Shown: in pieces, positions 42,761-51,511 of the stretch
Numbering within the stretch: the stretch's first letter is position 1
Layout of the letters: the number at the start of each line of letters is the position of its first letter
NCBI GenBank assembly: GCA_963696505.1
Contig: CAVOKN010000007.1
Span: forward strand, 1 to 64,000
DNA from: CAVOKN01 sp963696505
GTDB lineage: Bacteria; Pseudomonadota; Gammaproteobacteria; Burkholderiales; Rhodocyclaceae
Length of the DNA stretch: 64,000 nucleotides
Reading direction: 5' to 3'
Notes under the pieces: model-generated
Databases searched by the model: none
What the model saw: only the letters and a program-made list of their open reading frames with translations
What the model was told of the DNA's origin: nothing
Translations under genes and position numbers: made by a program

Positions 42761-44413
42761 TCAGTGTTTCCGGTGGGAGAGGTAGCGCAGCGCGCCGTGG
42801 CCGAGCACGCCGAGCAGGGTGAGACCCGCCAGGGCGAAGCCGATCAGGTCCAGCCAGCGGATGTGGTCGCGGCCCGGGATGTAGATGCCCGAGACCTCGG
42901 CGAGACGGCCGCTGCGGCTGTGGCATTGCTGGCACGCCAGAGCGTCTTCCTTGGGCGCCACCATGTGGGTGATCGGCCATGACATTTCCGTGGCGACGAA
43001 GCTGAACTGGCCGCTGAAGGGCTGGTTTGCCGACTTCATGCCGGTGACAATGGCCTTGTCCCAGTCGAAGTTGGACCAGTAGGCGGTGTCGTCGCCCTCG
43101 CCGCCGAAGGTGTGGGGGATCACCAGCGACCGGGTCTGGGTGTCGTAAGGCTGCTTGCCGTGGAACACCTTGACCGGCCAGATCATCGACTTGGGATCGT
43201 CCGGGCTGCCGCCGAAGCTGTTGATCTTGGTCACACCCTCGGTCGAGATCGGCTGGCCGAGCAGCGTGTAGTTCACCTTCCCGTCGAACCAGACGTAGCT
43301 CGGAATGGCATGGGAGTCGAAGCGGAAATCGCCCTTCTTGCTGTCGTAGGTGATGCGGCCGGCCGAATCCTTCACCGTGATCGGCTTGCCCTCCGGCGAC
43401 AGCCTGCCGGCGGTCGACCAGTCCCACAGCGTCTTGGTGGCGACGTTGCCGCGGGCATACTGGGGGATGTGGCAGGTCTGGCAGGCAATCTTGCGGGCAT
43501 GAGTGTTGAGCCGCGCATCGTCCTTGTGCGGCGCGTTGTCGTGGCAGGCGACGCAGGTGGCGGGATTGCTCTTGTCCGCCTTGCCGCGGATGTGGCGGCC
43601 TTCCTTGTCCGCCGCCGTCGGCACGTAGCGGCTGCCCGGCACCTGATGGCCGGTGGTCATGTGGCAGGTGGCGCAGGTGAAGTTCAGGCCCTTGGCATCC
43701 ATGTGCACGTCGAGGTACTTGCCGGGCATGGTGAGGGAGGAGTCCATGTCGCCGTGCTTGACGCCGTCGCCGCCGCCGCCGAAGAAGTGGCAGGCGCCGC
43801 AGGTCTTGCGGCTGGTCTTGCCGACGTTCTGCGCCACCTTCTTGAGGTCCACCGGCTTGACCGTCTTGCCGGAGTGGGGCGGGAACTCCATTTCCTTGTA
43901 GGCGGGGTGGCCCGCCAAGCCCGGCAGCTTGCGGTAGCCGCCGGTGGTGTCGTGGCACACCAGACAGTCGACGTTGGTTTCCGACTTGAAGTCGAAACTC
44001 TCGTCCTTCCAGCCGTAGCCGACGTGGCAGGCGGTGCAGAAGGCGTAGTTGGACGGCACCGCGGTGCAGAAGTTGTTGACCACGTTCTTCTTGCCGAGGC
44101 GCTGCTTGCTCTCTGGATTGAGGAATTCCCAGGTCCAGTGGCCGGTCTGGTGGATCTGCTTCGCGGCTTCGGTGTGGCATTCCAGGCAGGCCTTGGTCAC
44201 TTCCGGGCCGGACTGGAAGTCCTTGTCGAGCTGCTTGAGCTTGGAGTGGTGAACCGTGGAAGTGGTCGATTTGGCCGGCTCGGCCGGCTTGGCTTGCGGG
44301 ACTGCCGCGGCGGGTGTCGCGGCCGGGGCCGCAGGCGCCGTCGGCGGATCGGCGGCGAGGCTCAGCGCGCTCCACAGCAGCAGCGCGAGGCCCGCGTACA
44401 GCTTGGGTGACAT
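42761..44413 (-). CDS. otr: Octaheme tetrathionate reductase-family cytochrome c
   Basis: 550 aa from ATG 44413 with a signal peptide (MSPKLYAGLALLLWSALSLA), an Ala/Pro linker, then eight CxxCH sites: CLECH, CTACH, CLVCH, CGACH, CATCH, CVACH, CQTCH, CQQCH. The order and length match octaheme tetrathionate reductase-type cytochromes (related enzymes reduce tetrathionate, nitrite or hydroxylamine). A C-terminal helix (IGFALAGLTLLGVLGHGALR) anchors it to the membrane. Encoded between a DUF302 gene and a quinol-linking cytochrome b gene. Confidence 0.9.
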   Translation of the reverse strand: MSPKLYAGLALLLWSALSLAADPPTAPAAPAATPAAAVPQAKPAEPAKSTTSTVHHSKLKQLDKDFQSGPEVTKACLECHTEAAKQIHQTGHWTWEFLNPESKQRLGKKNVVNNFCTAVPSNYAFCTACHVGYGWKDESFDFKSETNVDCLVCHDTTGGYRKLPGLAGHPAYKEMEFPPHSGKTVKPVDLKKVAQNVGKTSRKTCGACHFFGGGGDGVKHGDMDSSLTMPGKYLDVHMDAKGLNFTCATCHMTTGHQVPGSRYVPTAADKEGRHIRGKADKSNPATCVACHDNAPHKDDARLNTHARKIACQTCHIPQYARGNVATKTLWDWSTAGRLSPEGKPITVKDSAGRITYDSKKGDFRFDSHAIPSYVWFDGKVNYTLLGQPISTEGVTKINSFGGSPDDPKSMIWPVKVFHGKQPYDTQTRSLVIPHTFGGEGDDTAYWSNFDWDKAIVTGMKSANQPFSGQFSFVATEMSWPITHMVAPKEDALACQQCHSRSGRLAEVSGIYIPGRDHIRWLDLIGFALAGLTLLGVLGHGALRYLSHRKH

Positions 44414-44453
44414 GGTCTTGTTCTCCGGAGTCAGTCGCTGGGAGACGGTGCGC

Positions 44454-45008
44454 TCAGCAGCCGCTGCCACCGCCGGGGCCGCTGGCGCCCTGGGCGCTGC
44501 CGCCGCCTTCCGTGCCGGTGACCAGCGGCGGCGCCGGCTTGCTCGGATCGAAGGCGAGGAATTTCTGCTGATCCGCCGCCACCTGCGCCATTACCTCGCC
44601 GACGGTCGAGCCGAACAGCCTGCCGACCAGACCGGCGTTCATCGTCCCGATGTAGACCTTGCCGTCGTTCTTCTTGTAAACCGTGATCTTGCACGGCATC
44701 AGGATCGACAGGAAACGCACCGAGTCGTCGTTGAGGATCGGCTTCGAGTACTTGGTGCTGCAGGCCTCGATCATCATCACCGGCAGCACGTTGCCGCCGT
44801 CGTTATTCACCGCCCGCGCCGGATTGCGCAGGCCCGACAGCGCCCAGCCGTTGCCGGTGGCCTTGATGTTGGCCTGGATGCGGGCCACGGTTTCCTCCAT
44901 GCCGAAGGGGCTTTCGCGCTCGGTGAACATGATATGGCTGGCCATGGTCCACAAGAGCGTGGCCACCAGGACGAGTGCGGCGACAAAGCCGCTGAGTACT
45001 TTGAGCAT
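44454..45008 (-). CDS. Membrane-anchored DUF302 protein
   Basis: 184 aa. N-terminal membrane anchor (MLKVLSGFVAALVLVATLLW), then DUF302 pattern: MEETVARIQANIKATGNGWA, MMIEACSTKYSKPILNDD, FLSILMPCKITVYKKNDGKV and MNAGLVGRLFG. Ends with a Gly/Ser-rich tail and a terminal Cys. DUF302 proteins often accompany sulfur- and respiration-related genes. First gene of the operon with the octaheme cytochrome. Its role (assembly, electron transfer, ligand binding) is unknown. Confidence 0.85.
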   Translation of the reverse strand: MLKVLSGFVAALVLVATLLWTMASHIMFTERESPFGMEETVARIQANIKATGNGWALSGLRNPARAVNNDGGNVLPVMMIEACSTKYSKPILNDDSVRFLSILMPCKITVYKKNDGKVYIGTMNAGLVGRLFGSTVGEVMAQVAADQQKFLAFDPSKPAPPLVTGTEGGGSAQGASGPGGGSGC

Positions 45009-45137
45009 GATTCCTCCAGGATGATGAGCCGCCCCCCGGCGGCTTCGGATGCTGCAACGGCTCAGGACACTCCCTGTGCCCGGCGGTACCTGCCGTATGG
45101 GTCGGAGAGGCAGTGGAACAGTATATCAGGATCTACT

Positions 45138-45178
45138 AATATAACATCCCGGAAAGTGTTTCTTTTGCGCTGCATCAA
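45138..45178 (-). promoter_or_regulatory. Possible FNR/CRP-type box and promoter of the cytochrome operon
   Basis: TTGCGCTGCATCAA at 45165-45178 matches the FNR consensus TTGATNNNNATCAA in 8 of 10 informative positions. On the minus strand, TATATT (plus-strand 45138-45143) would be the -10 box of a promoter whose start lies near 45131, placing the box at about -41. This is the usual position for an FNR-activated promoter, and the downstream genes are respiratory, so anaerobic induction is plausible. A second -10-like TATACT lies at 45120-45125. Confidence 0.4.
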
Positions 45179-45236
45179 ACTCTGTCGCCGGAGCGTGGCG
45201 GCTCGTTGCCGGCAAGGCTTGTCGCGACGCGGCGGA

Positions 45237-47288
45237 TCAGGTCAGGGCCTGGGCCGCGGTGAGGACGGCGCGGGTTGCGCCGGCGATCGCCAGCGCCGCC
45301 GCCACCGACAGCAGCACGGAGACGAACGCCTGGCGCCGCCCCAGCGTCTTGAGCATCACGGCGAAGGTGGACACGCAGGGCACATAGAAGGTCAGGAACA
45401 CCAGGAAGGTGAAGATCTGCACGCCGTCCAGCAGCGGCACGATGTCCTGGGTGCCCAGCGCCTGGTAGATCATCAGCAGCGACAGTTCCTTGCGCAGCAC
45501 GCCGAACAGGATCGGCACCCCCAGCACCACCGGCAGCCCCAGCCACCAGCTCGTGATCGGCGTCAGCAGCGTGTTGATCAGCGCGTCGGCGCCGAAGTGG
45601 CCGAGCAGCGCCAGCACCACGCTGCCCGCCACCAGCAGCGGCGTGACGATGGTGACGATGTCGCGGGTGCGGTCCCAGGTGTCGCGCCACAGCCCGTCCC
45701 AGGTCGGCAGGCGGAAGGCGGGAATCTCCTGGATCAGGCCGGGCACCGCCTCGGCATAGCGGCGGGCGAGCACCCGGCCGAGCAGCGCGATCACTGCCAA
45801 CGTCAGCAGGAAGATCGCCAACACGCCCAGCCCGCCGAGGTACTTGCCGCCCAGGGCGAGGATGATCGCCGAGCGTGCCGAGCAGGGCACGAAGGTGATC
45901 AGCATTGCGGCGACGACCCGTTCGCGCCCGGATATGCTGCTGGCGGCGGCGGAGATCGCCGGCACGTTGCAACCCAGCCCGAGCAGGAACGGCACCGCCA
46001 CGCCGCCGTGCAGCCCGATGCGGTGGAAGCCGCGGTCCACCACGAAGGCGACCCGGTGCATGAGGCCTGACTCCTCCAGCGCCACCATCAGCAGCACCAG
46101 CGGAATCATGTAGGGCACGACGATGCCCACCAGCCCGACCATGCCATCGGCAACGGCGCGCCCGACCACGCCGGCAATACCCTGCGGCTGCCACTGCTGC
46201 ACCCAGGCGGCGAGCCGGGCCGAAGTCAGCGCGTCGATGGCGGTGGCGAGTTCGAACACCACCACCAGCACCAGGGCGAACACCGCGAGGCTGCCGATCA
46301 GCCCCCATTGCGGATGCAGGAACAGGCGGTCGAGAGCGCGCCGCCAGCCCTCGGCATCGTCGCCGCCGCCAAAGCCGGTCACGCCCTCGGTGAGCAGCGC
46401 CGCGCGGTGATGGCGGTCGGCGTGCACCTCCTCGGAAAGGGGCCGTGGCAGGGCGCGGTCGGCGCTTTCCCGCGCGGCGGCGATTGCGGGCAGCAGCGCG
46501 GGGAAATGGGCGCCGAGTTCGCGCCAGAAGTAGTCGTCGTTCTCCGCCAGTTGCGACGCCAGCAACGCGGTGGGCGCCTCGAATGCCGCTTCGACGGCGG
46601 GTTCGGCGAGCGCCGCGTGCAGCGGACGCAGCGCCTGGACGATATGGGCGCTGGGCGGCTGGGGCAGGGGACATACGCCGGCGCGGGCCGCGGCGATCGC
46701 CCCCTCGAACAGCTTCGCGATGCCCTTGCCCATGTGGGCGATGGTTGGTACCACGGTCACGCCCAGGCGCTCGGCAAGCTCGCCCGCGTTGATGAACATG
46801 CCCTTTCGCCGCGCTTCGTCCAGGCGGTTGAGCGCGATCACCAGCGGCCGGCCGAGCAGCGACAGCTCCAGGCTCAGCTCAAGATCCTGCTCCAGATTGG
46901 TGGCGTCCACCACCTGCACCAGCACGTCTGGGGCGCGGAAGGCGGCGGCCGGCTGCTCCGACTCGTGGCGCGCGATCGCCGGCCAGCGGTCGCCCCACAG
47001 CAGGTACATGAGCACGATGCGGTCGTGCTCGGAGAGGCGGTGCAGCGAGCCGATGTCAGGCAGGTCCACCAGCGAGATCTGGTCGAGCCCGACCTCGACG
47101 ATGCACTCCTCGTAGGCGCCGCCGACGCCGGCGAGCCGTTCGTGGCGCACCGCCGGGCTCGCCGCTGCCTGGAAGATGGTGCTCTTGCCGGTCTGCCGGC
47201 GTCCCACCAGCGCCACGCGCGGCCGCCGCTCGCCGCGCAGCAGCGGCCCGTGCAGGGGGATGAAGCCGGTCGTTTCCTTGGACGCCAC
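45237..47288 (-). CDS. FeoB-like transporter with degenerate GTPase motifs
   Basis: 683 aa from GTG 47288. N-terminal G-domain: GRRQTGKST (29-37) in place of the usual GNPNxGKT, DLPDIGSL for DLPG, and NRLDEA for NxxD. The membrane part has paired Gate regions, GLGCNVPAI and FVPCSARSA, with the conserved Cys residues of FeoB, and about ten helices. FeoB imports ferrous iron. No FeoA or FeoC gene is adjacent, and the altered switch motifs suggest different nucleotide handling or a different substrate. It is the gene upstream of the DUF302/octaheme operon on the same strand. Confidence 0.8.
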   Translation of the reverse strand: MASKETTGFIPLHGPLLRGERRPRVALVGRRQTGKSTIFQAAASPAVRHERLAGVGGAYEECIVEVGLDQISLVDLPDIGSLHRLSEHDRIVLMYLLWGDRWPAIARHESEQPAAAFRAPDVLVQVVDATNLEQDLELSLELSLLGRPLVIALNRLDEARRKGMFINAGELAERLGVTVVPTIAHMGKGIAKLFEGAIAAARAGVCPLPQPPSAHIVQALRPLHAALAEPAVEAAFEAPTALLASQLAENDDYFWRELGAHFPALLPAIAAARESADRALPRPLSEEVHADRHHRAALLTEGVTGFGGGDDAEGWRRALDRLFLHPQWGLIGSLAVFALVLVVVFELATAIDALTSARLAAWVQQWQPQGIAGVVGRAVADGMVGLVGIVVPYMIPLVLLMVALEESGLMHRVAFVVDRGFHRIGLHGGVAVPFLLGLGCNVPAISAAASSISGRERVVAAMLITFVPCSARSAIILALGGKYLGGLGVLAIFLLTLAVIALLGRVLARRYAEAVPGLIQEIPAFRLPTWDGLWRDTWDRTRDIVTIVTPLLVAGSVVLALLGHFGADALINTLLTPITSWWLGLPVVLGVPILFGVLRKELSLLMIYQALGTQDIVPLLDGVQIFTFLVFLTFYVPCVSTFAVMLKTLGRRQAFVSVLLSVAAALAIAGATRAVLTAAQALT

Positions 47289-47344
47289 GCCCGGAGTGTA
47301 TCCCCGGTGACCAGCCCCTGACCCCGGCCCTGCCCGGGAACCCG

Positions 47345-47402
47345 GCGCAGGGTGCGCCATGCGCACCGATCGTTGGCCCGGCGCGCATGGCGCGCCCTAC
47401 GG
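47345..47402. repeat. GC-rich REP-like palindrome
   Basis: GGTGCGCCATGCGCACCGAT and GGCGCGCATGGCGCGCCCTA form an imperfect inverted repeat between the divergent FeoB-like and pyruvyl-transferase genes. The wording (GGGCGG...GCCCTAC) belongs to the same REP-like family as copies near 33630, 48640 and 51522. Such palindromes are commonly scattered between genes in proteobacteria. Confidence 0.5.
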
Positions 47403-47442
47403 GTGGTCGGTGCGATCGCCGTGGCGCTATTCTGGCGGCACC

Positions 47443-48636
47443 ATGGCCGGCGCATCCCTGATTGTCTTCGGCGCCTTTGACCGCCACAACTTCGGCGACC
47501 TGCTGTTCGCCCACATCGCCGAGGCGCTGCTGCCTGACCGCGACCTGGTCTTCGCCGGCGTGGCGAAGCGCGACCTGCGCGCCTTCGGCGGCCATGCCCT
47601 GGAGTCGATCGCAACTTTGGCGCGCGAATGGGGCGAACGCCCCGCACATGTCCTCCATGCCGGCGGCGAGATCCTGACGGTGGACGCCTGGCAGGCAGCG
47701 GTGATGGTGCTGCCGCCGGACGAGCTTGCCGCCGTGATCGGCCTCTACCGCGACAACGAGGCGGCGGGGCTGGAATGGGCGCGCGGCTATCTCGGCCTCG
47801 ACCGGGACGCGGCTTACGTCGCGCCGCGCCGGTTGTTCCGTCGGCCAGGACGCCTGATGTTCGGCGGTGTCGGCGGGGTGGCGCTGGAGCGGGTCGAGCC
47901 GCGGCTGCGCAACGAGGTCGAGCAGACGCTGCGCGGCGCAGACTTCGCCGGCGTGCGCGACCGGCTGACTTTTGCCGCACTCCGGGCGGCCGGAATCGAC
48001 TCAAGCCTGATGCCCGACCCGGCGGTGATGGTGGCCGAACTGTTCGGTGCGCGCGTACGTCGCCACGGCGCGTCCGGCGAGCCGGCCGCGGTGCGCGCGG
48101 CGTTTCCGGACGGCTATCTCGCGGTGCAGTTCAGCGCCGATTTCGGCGACGACGCCACGCTGGCGGAGATCGCCGCCCAGTTCGATAGTGTGGCGTCGCA
48201 GACCGGGCTCGGCATCGTCCTGTTCCGCGCCGGCGCGGCGCCGTGGCACGATGACATCGGGGTCTATCGGCGCACCGCCCCACGGATGCTGACTTCCGCC
48301 TGGCTGTTCGAATCGCTGAACGTGTGGGACATCTGCGCGCTCATTGCCGGCAGCCGCGGCTTCTGTGGCAGCAGCCTGCACGGCCGCATCCTGGCGCTGG
48401 ACTACGGCCTGCCGCGGGTGAGCCTGCTTGCCGCGGACAATGACTGCGGCAAGCAGCAGGCTTTCGTGCAGAGCTGGGAACCGGACGATTCCGGCAGCAT
48501 CGCGACGCCGGAGCGCATCGCCGAGGCGGTGCTCGGTGCGCTGGCGGCGGGCGCGGATGCGAATCGCCGCCGCGCCGCGAGTCTCGTGGCGCTATACCGC
48601 GAGCGTTTCGCCGACCTGTGCGACCTGCTCGATTGA
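47443..48636 (+). CDS. Polysaccharide pyruvyl transferase-family protein
   Basis: 397 aa from ATG 47443. LIVFGAFDRHNFGDLLFAHI matches the N-terminal GT-B-like start of the PF04230 family, followed by GVGGVALERVEP and the C-terminal NVWDICALIAGSRGFCGSSLHGRILAL region (core SSLHGRI), which is a family signature. It would transfer a pyruvate ketal onto a cell-surface sugar. No polysaccharide gene cluster is adjacent, though glycosyl and prenyl transferases lie downstream. No signal peptide. Start chosen by the domain; upstream sequence is a repeat. Confidence 0.75.
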   Translation: MAGASLIVFGAFDRHNFGDLLFAHIAEALLPDRDLVFAGVAKRDLRAFGGHALESIATLAREWGERPAHVLHAGGEILTVDAWQAAVMVLPPDELAAVIGLYRDNEAAGLEWARGYLGLDRDAAYVAPRRLFRRPGRLMFGGVGGVALERVEPRLRNEVEQTLRGADFAGVRDRLTFAALRAAGIDSSLMPDPAVMVAELFGARVRRHGASGEPAAVRAAFPDGYLAVQFSADFGDDATLAEIAAQFDSVASQTGLGIVLFRAGAAPWHDDIGVYRRTAPRMLTSAWLFESLNVWDICALIAGSRGFCGSSLHGRILALDYGLPRVSLLAADNDCGKQQAFVQSWEPDDSGSIATPERIAEAVLGALAAGADANRRRAASLVALYRERFADLCDLLD

Positions 48637-48639
48637 GGC

Positions 48640-48710
48640 GTAGGGCGCGCGGTGTGCGCCGGATCCACGAACGGCGGCCAGCGGCCGCCCTACGGGGGGA
48701 GCCGCCGGCT
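48640..48710. repeat. GC-rich REP-like palindrome
   Basis: GTAGGGCGCGCGGTGTGCGC at 48641 and a mirrored GCGGCCGCCCTACGGGG at about 48679-48695 bracket a 20-base centre. It lies between the stop of the pyruvyl-transferase gene and the end of the helicase gene, where convergent transcription meets, so it may act as a terminator. Confidence 0.5.
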
Positions 48711-48720
48711 CCGCGCCGAC

Positions 48721-50019
<1,299 letters not shown>

Positions 50020-50239
50020 GAGTTTCCTTTTTCGTGCCGGAAGCGGCCGGCGTAAAGCAGCCCTCCCTGCTGCGGGCGCGGGGAAGGCGGATAAGCAGGG
50101 TCGAACGATGCGGACGACGGTCTGCGCTGGAATCACCGGCGCCAACCGAAAAATTCTATGCCGCCCGGATGATGACTGCGCGCCGGGCGAGGAGAGGTCG
50201 GGGACGATGAGACTGTGGAATACAGTCTTCGGGAGATAT

Positions 50240-50260
50240 CAGCCCGACTGTTTCGGGCTG
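50240..50260. promoter_or_regulatory. Perfect 8-bp hairpin
   Basis: CAGCCCGA (50240-50247) and TCGGGCTG (50253-50260) with a CTGTT loop. No U-run follows on either strand, so it is not a canonical intrinsic terminator. It sits 13 bases before the putative -35 box of aroG and in the leader of the helicase gene, so it could be an operator or RNA structure. Confidence 0.35.
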
Positions 50261-50272
50261 TGAGACAACCGT

Positions 50273-50302
50273 TTGCTGCATTGCACTGGCGCGCATTATA
50301 CA
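50273..50302 (+). promoter_or_regulatory. Sigma-70-type promoter candidate for aroG
   Basis: TTGCTG (50273-50278), 18 bases, TATACA (50297-50302). Transcription would start near 50309, giving a leader of about 115 bases before the DAHP synthase start. By consensus only. Confidence 0.4.
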
Positions 50303-50424
50303 GATTGGCGGCGTGAGCGGGGCGGCCATCTATGCCCTGGGGCTGATCCAGGCTGGGGATTGGGCTAGAATCGCCGCTTTCCAGTTTGTCCGGCATGCGC
50401 GCCGCGCATCGCCACGCCCGCCGC

Positions 50425-51510
50425 ATGATGAACGCCCCGATCAAAGTCGCGACCGATGATGTCCGCATCAAGGACATCTCCGAGGTGGCGCCCCCGTCCC
50501 ACCTGCTGCGGGAATATCCGGCCTCGCCGCCGGCGGTGGAGACCACCTTCAACACGCGCCAGGCGATCCACCGCATCCTCCACGGCGCCGACGACCGGCT
50601 GCTGGTGATCGTCGGTCCATGCTCGATCCACGACTACGATGCAGCAATGGAGTACGCGCGGCGCCTGGCGGCGGAGCGGGAGCGGCTTGATCAGGACCTG
50701 CTGATCGTGATGCGGGTGTATTTCGAGAAGCCGCGCACCACGGTGGGCTGGAAGGGGCTGATCAACGACCCGCGGCTCGACGGCTCCTTCCGCATCAACG
50801 AGGGACTGCGCATCGCCCGCCACCTGCTGGTCGATCTGAACGAGATGGGTCTGCCGGCCGCCACCGAATTCCTCGACATGATCACGCCGCAGTACATCGC
50901 CGATCTGGTGAGCTGGGGGGCGATCGGCGCGCGCACCACCGAATCCCAGGTGCATCGCGAGCTGGCCTCCGGGCTGTCCTGCCCGGTGGGCTTCAAGAAC
51001 GGCACCGACGGCAACTGCCGGATTGCCGTGGATGCGATCCGCACCGCCCAGCATCCGCACCATTTCCTCTCGGTGACCAAGGGTGGGCACTCGGCGATCG
51101 TCTCCACCAACGGCAACGAGGACTGCCACATGATCCTGCGCGGCGGCAAGGAGCCCAACTACGACCGCGAGGCCATCGACCGCGCCTGCAGGGAACTCGG
51201 CAACGCCGGCCTGGCGTCGCGGGTGATGATCGACTTGTCCCATGCCAACAGCCGCAAACAGTTCAAGTTGCAGGTCGAGGTCGGACAGGACGTGGCGGAG
51301 CAGATCGCCGCCGGCGATGACCGCATCTTCGGCGTGATGATCGAATCGCACCTCAAGGAAGGGCGCCAGGATCTGGTGCCGGGCAAACCTCTGGAGTACG
51401 GCAAGAGCATCACCGACGCCTGTCTGGGCTGGGAGGACACGGTGGGCGTGCTCGATACCCTGGCCCAGGCGGCCGGCCGGCGCCGCCTCGCCATGGCCAT
51501 CACCGATTGA
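50425..51510 (+). CDS. aroG: 3-deoxy-7-phosphoheptulonate synthase (class I DAHP synthase)
   Basis: 361 aa. Class I (AroF/G/H) sequence with IVGPCSIHDYDAAMEYARRL, RVYFEKPRTTVGWKGLINDP, GARTTESQVHRELASGLSCP, FKNGTDGN and MIDLSHANSRKQ. It condenses phosphoenolpyruvate and erythrose 4-phosphate, the first step of aromatic amino-acid synthesis, and is usually feedback-inhibited by an aromatic amino acid. Start ATG 50425 is the first of two adjacent Met codons; the open frame extends upstream with no homology. No other aro gene in the window. Confidence 0.93.
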   Translation: MMNAPIKVATDDVRIKDISEVAPPSHLLREYPASPPAVETTFNTRQAIHRILHGADDRLLVIVGPCSIHDYDAAMEYARRLAAERERLDQDLLIVMRVYFEKPRTTVGWKGLINDPRLDGSFRINEGLRIARHLLVDLNEMGLPAATEFLDMITPQYIADLVSWGAIGARTTESQVHRELASGLSCPVGFKNGTDGNCRIAVDAIRTAQHPHHFLSVTKGGHSAIVSTNGNEDCHMILRGGKEPNYDREAIDRACRELGNAGLASRVMIDLSHANSRKQFKLQVEVGQDVAEQIAAGDDRIFGVMIESHLKEGRQDLVPGKPLEYGKSITDACLGWEDTVGVLDTLAQAAGRRRLAMAITD

Positions 51511-51511
51511 C

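Larger units (their letters stand above)
50020..50424. other. Divergent intergenic region with promoter and hairpin
   Basis: This 405-base gap lies between the leftward helicase gene and the rightward DAHP synthase gene. It contains the hairpin CAGCCCGA...TCGGGCTG at 50240-50260 (8-bp stem, 5-base loop) and a candidate rightward promoter at 50273-50302. No gene is evident. Confidence 0.5.

Noticed and set aside
43112..44410. Plus-strand open frame of 432 codons opposite the octaheme cytochrome
   Set aside because: The minus strand has eight heme motifs and a signal peptide; the plus frame has low-complexity Val/Gly/His text.
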